Assembly (NCBI GenBank): GCA_937980625.1
Contig: CALJPJ010000250.1
Coordinates: 1 to 5,519 of the forward strand
Length of the DNA: 5,519 nucleotides
DNA from: an uncultured Bdellovibrionales bacterium
Lineage (GTDB): Bacteria; Bdellovibrionota; Bdellovibrionia; Bdellovibrionales; UBA1609
Direction of reading: 5' to 3'
Below are positions 5,379 to 5,519 of this stretch, piece after piece. Numbering within the stretch: the first letter of the stretch is position 1; the number at the start of each line of letters is the position of its first letter. Under the pieces are notes generated by a model. It saw only the letters and a list, made by a program, of their open reading frames with translations. It did no database searches and was not told the origin of the DNA. The position numbers were made by a program, and so were the translations under genes.

Positions 5379-5390
5379 AAAATTTGCCGT

Positions 5391-5467
5391 CGGAGAGTGG
5401 CGCAGTTTGGTAGCGCATTTGGTTTGGGACCAAAGGGTCGCAGGTTCGAATCCTGTCTCTCCGACCA
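5391..5467 (+). tRNA. tRNA-Pro (anticodon UGG)
   Basis: A complete 77-base cloverleaf. The acceptor arms are CGGAGAG and CTCTCCG. The D stem is GCGC/GCGC with loop AGTTTGGTA. The anticodon stem is TTTGG/CCAAA with loop TTTGGGA, placing anticodon TGG at 5425-5427. The T arm is GCAGG/CCTGT with TTCGAAT. Discriminator A is followed by encoded CCA (5465-5467). C1 pairs with G72, as is typical of bacterial proline tRNA. UGG reads CCA and CCG and, with modification, CCU. No other tRNA or clear terminator is visible in the remaining 52 bases. Confidence 0.98.
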
Positions 5468-5519
5468 TTTAAGTTTAGGATAAGTCTCTTTGTCTGAAAG
5501 TAATATCACCCCCCTTAGA

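Larger units (their letters stand above)
5033..5390. other. Intergenic spacer between porin and tRNA-Pro
   Basis: This 358-bp spacer holds the porin leader and promoter on the minus strand and the tRNA promoter on the plus strand. I see no coding frame. A terminator-like hairpin lies at 5191-5219 and an inverted repeat at 5359-5378. AGACCTTAA occurs at 5149-5157 and again at 5250-5258. No porin promoter could be placed with confidence. TATATG at 5351-5356 is a possible -10 for the tRNA but without a good -35. Confidence 0.5.

Noticed and set aside
5391..5519. tRNA gene as integration site of a mobile element
   Set aside because: No integrase, no repeat of the tRNA 3' end and no foreign-looking genes are visible in the window; only 52 bases follow the tRNA.

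Overview
The window looks like a low-GC, AT-rich stretch from a Gram-negative bacterium. An outer-membrane beta-barrel, a lipoprotein and periplasmic-type secreted proteins all point to a double membrane. The style of the genes (an L28 with SHSNIKTK and the alpha-proteobacterial-like EHKGGLD segment, an alginate-export-like porin, lineage-specific secreted proteins with conserved-looking cysteines) is reminiscent of Bdellovibrionota. That placement is an impression from recall, not a search result.

Left part (1-970): a small ribosomal-protein module. On the minus strand rpmB (L28) is followed after 10 bases by an L24-type KOW protein (rplX-like, cut by the window edge). On the plus strand, diverging from them, is a stand-alone rpsR (S18) closed by a strong terminator. 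The 132-bp divergent spacer carries a perfect 12-bp palindrome that could hold overlapping -35 elements for both directions. None of the three proteins sits in its classical operon here (spc for L24, rpsF-rpsR-rplI for S18, rpmB-rpmG for L28), and each is somewhat divergent at normally conserved positions.

Middle part (1151-2267): a two-gene minus-strand unit encoding two exported proteins of unknown function. Only one base separates the stop codon from the next start, so translation is probably coupled. Upstream lies a 972-bp region (2268-3239) with no convincing gene. Its right half contains clear inverted repeats and may be a structured leader or small-RNA locus.

Right part: a small plus-strand lipoprotein gene (3240-3560) converges on a minus-strand outer-membrane porin-like gene (3728-5032), with a bidirectional terminator between them. 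Upstream of the porin is a 358-bp spacer containing an orphan terminator-like hairpin and a 7+7-bp inverted repeat. It is followed by a complete tRNA-Pro(UGG) gene on the plus strand with an encoded CCA end.

Nothing here proves a new multi-gene system. The most interesting signals are the divergent ribosomal-protein module with its shared palindrome, the coupled pair of unknown secreted proteins, and the structured non-coding region before the lipoprotein.
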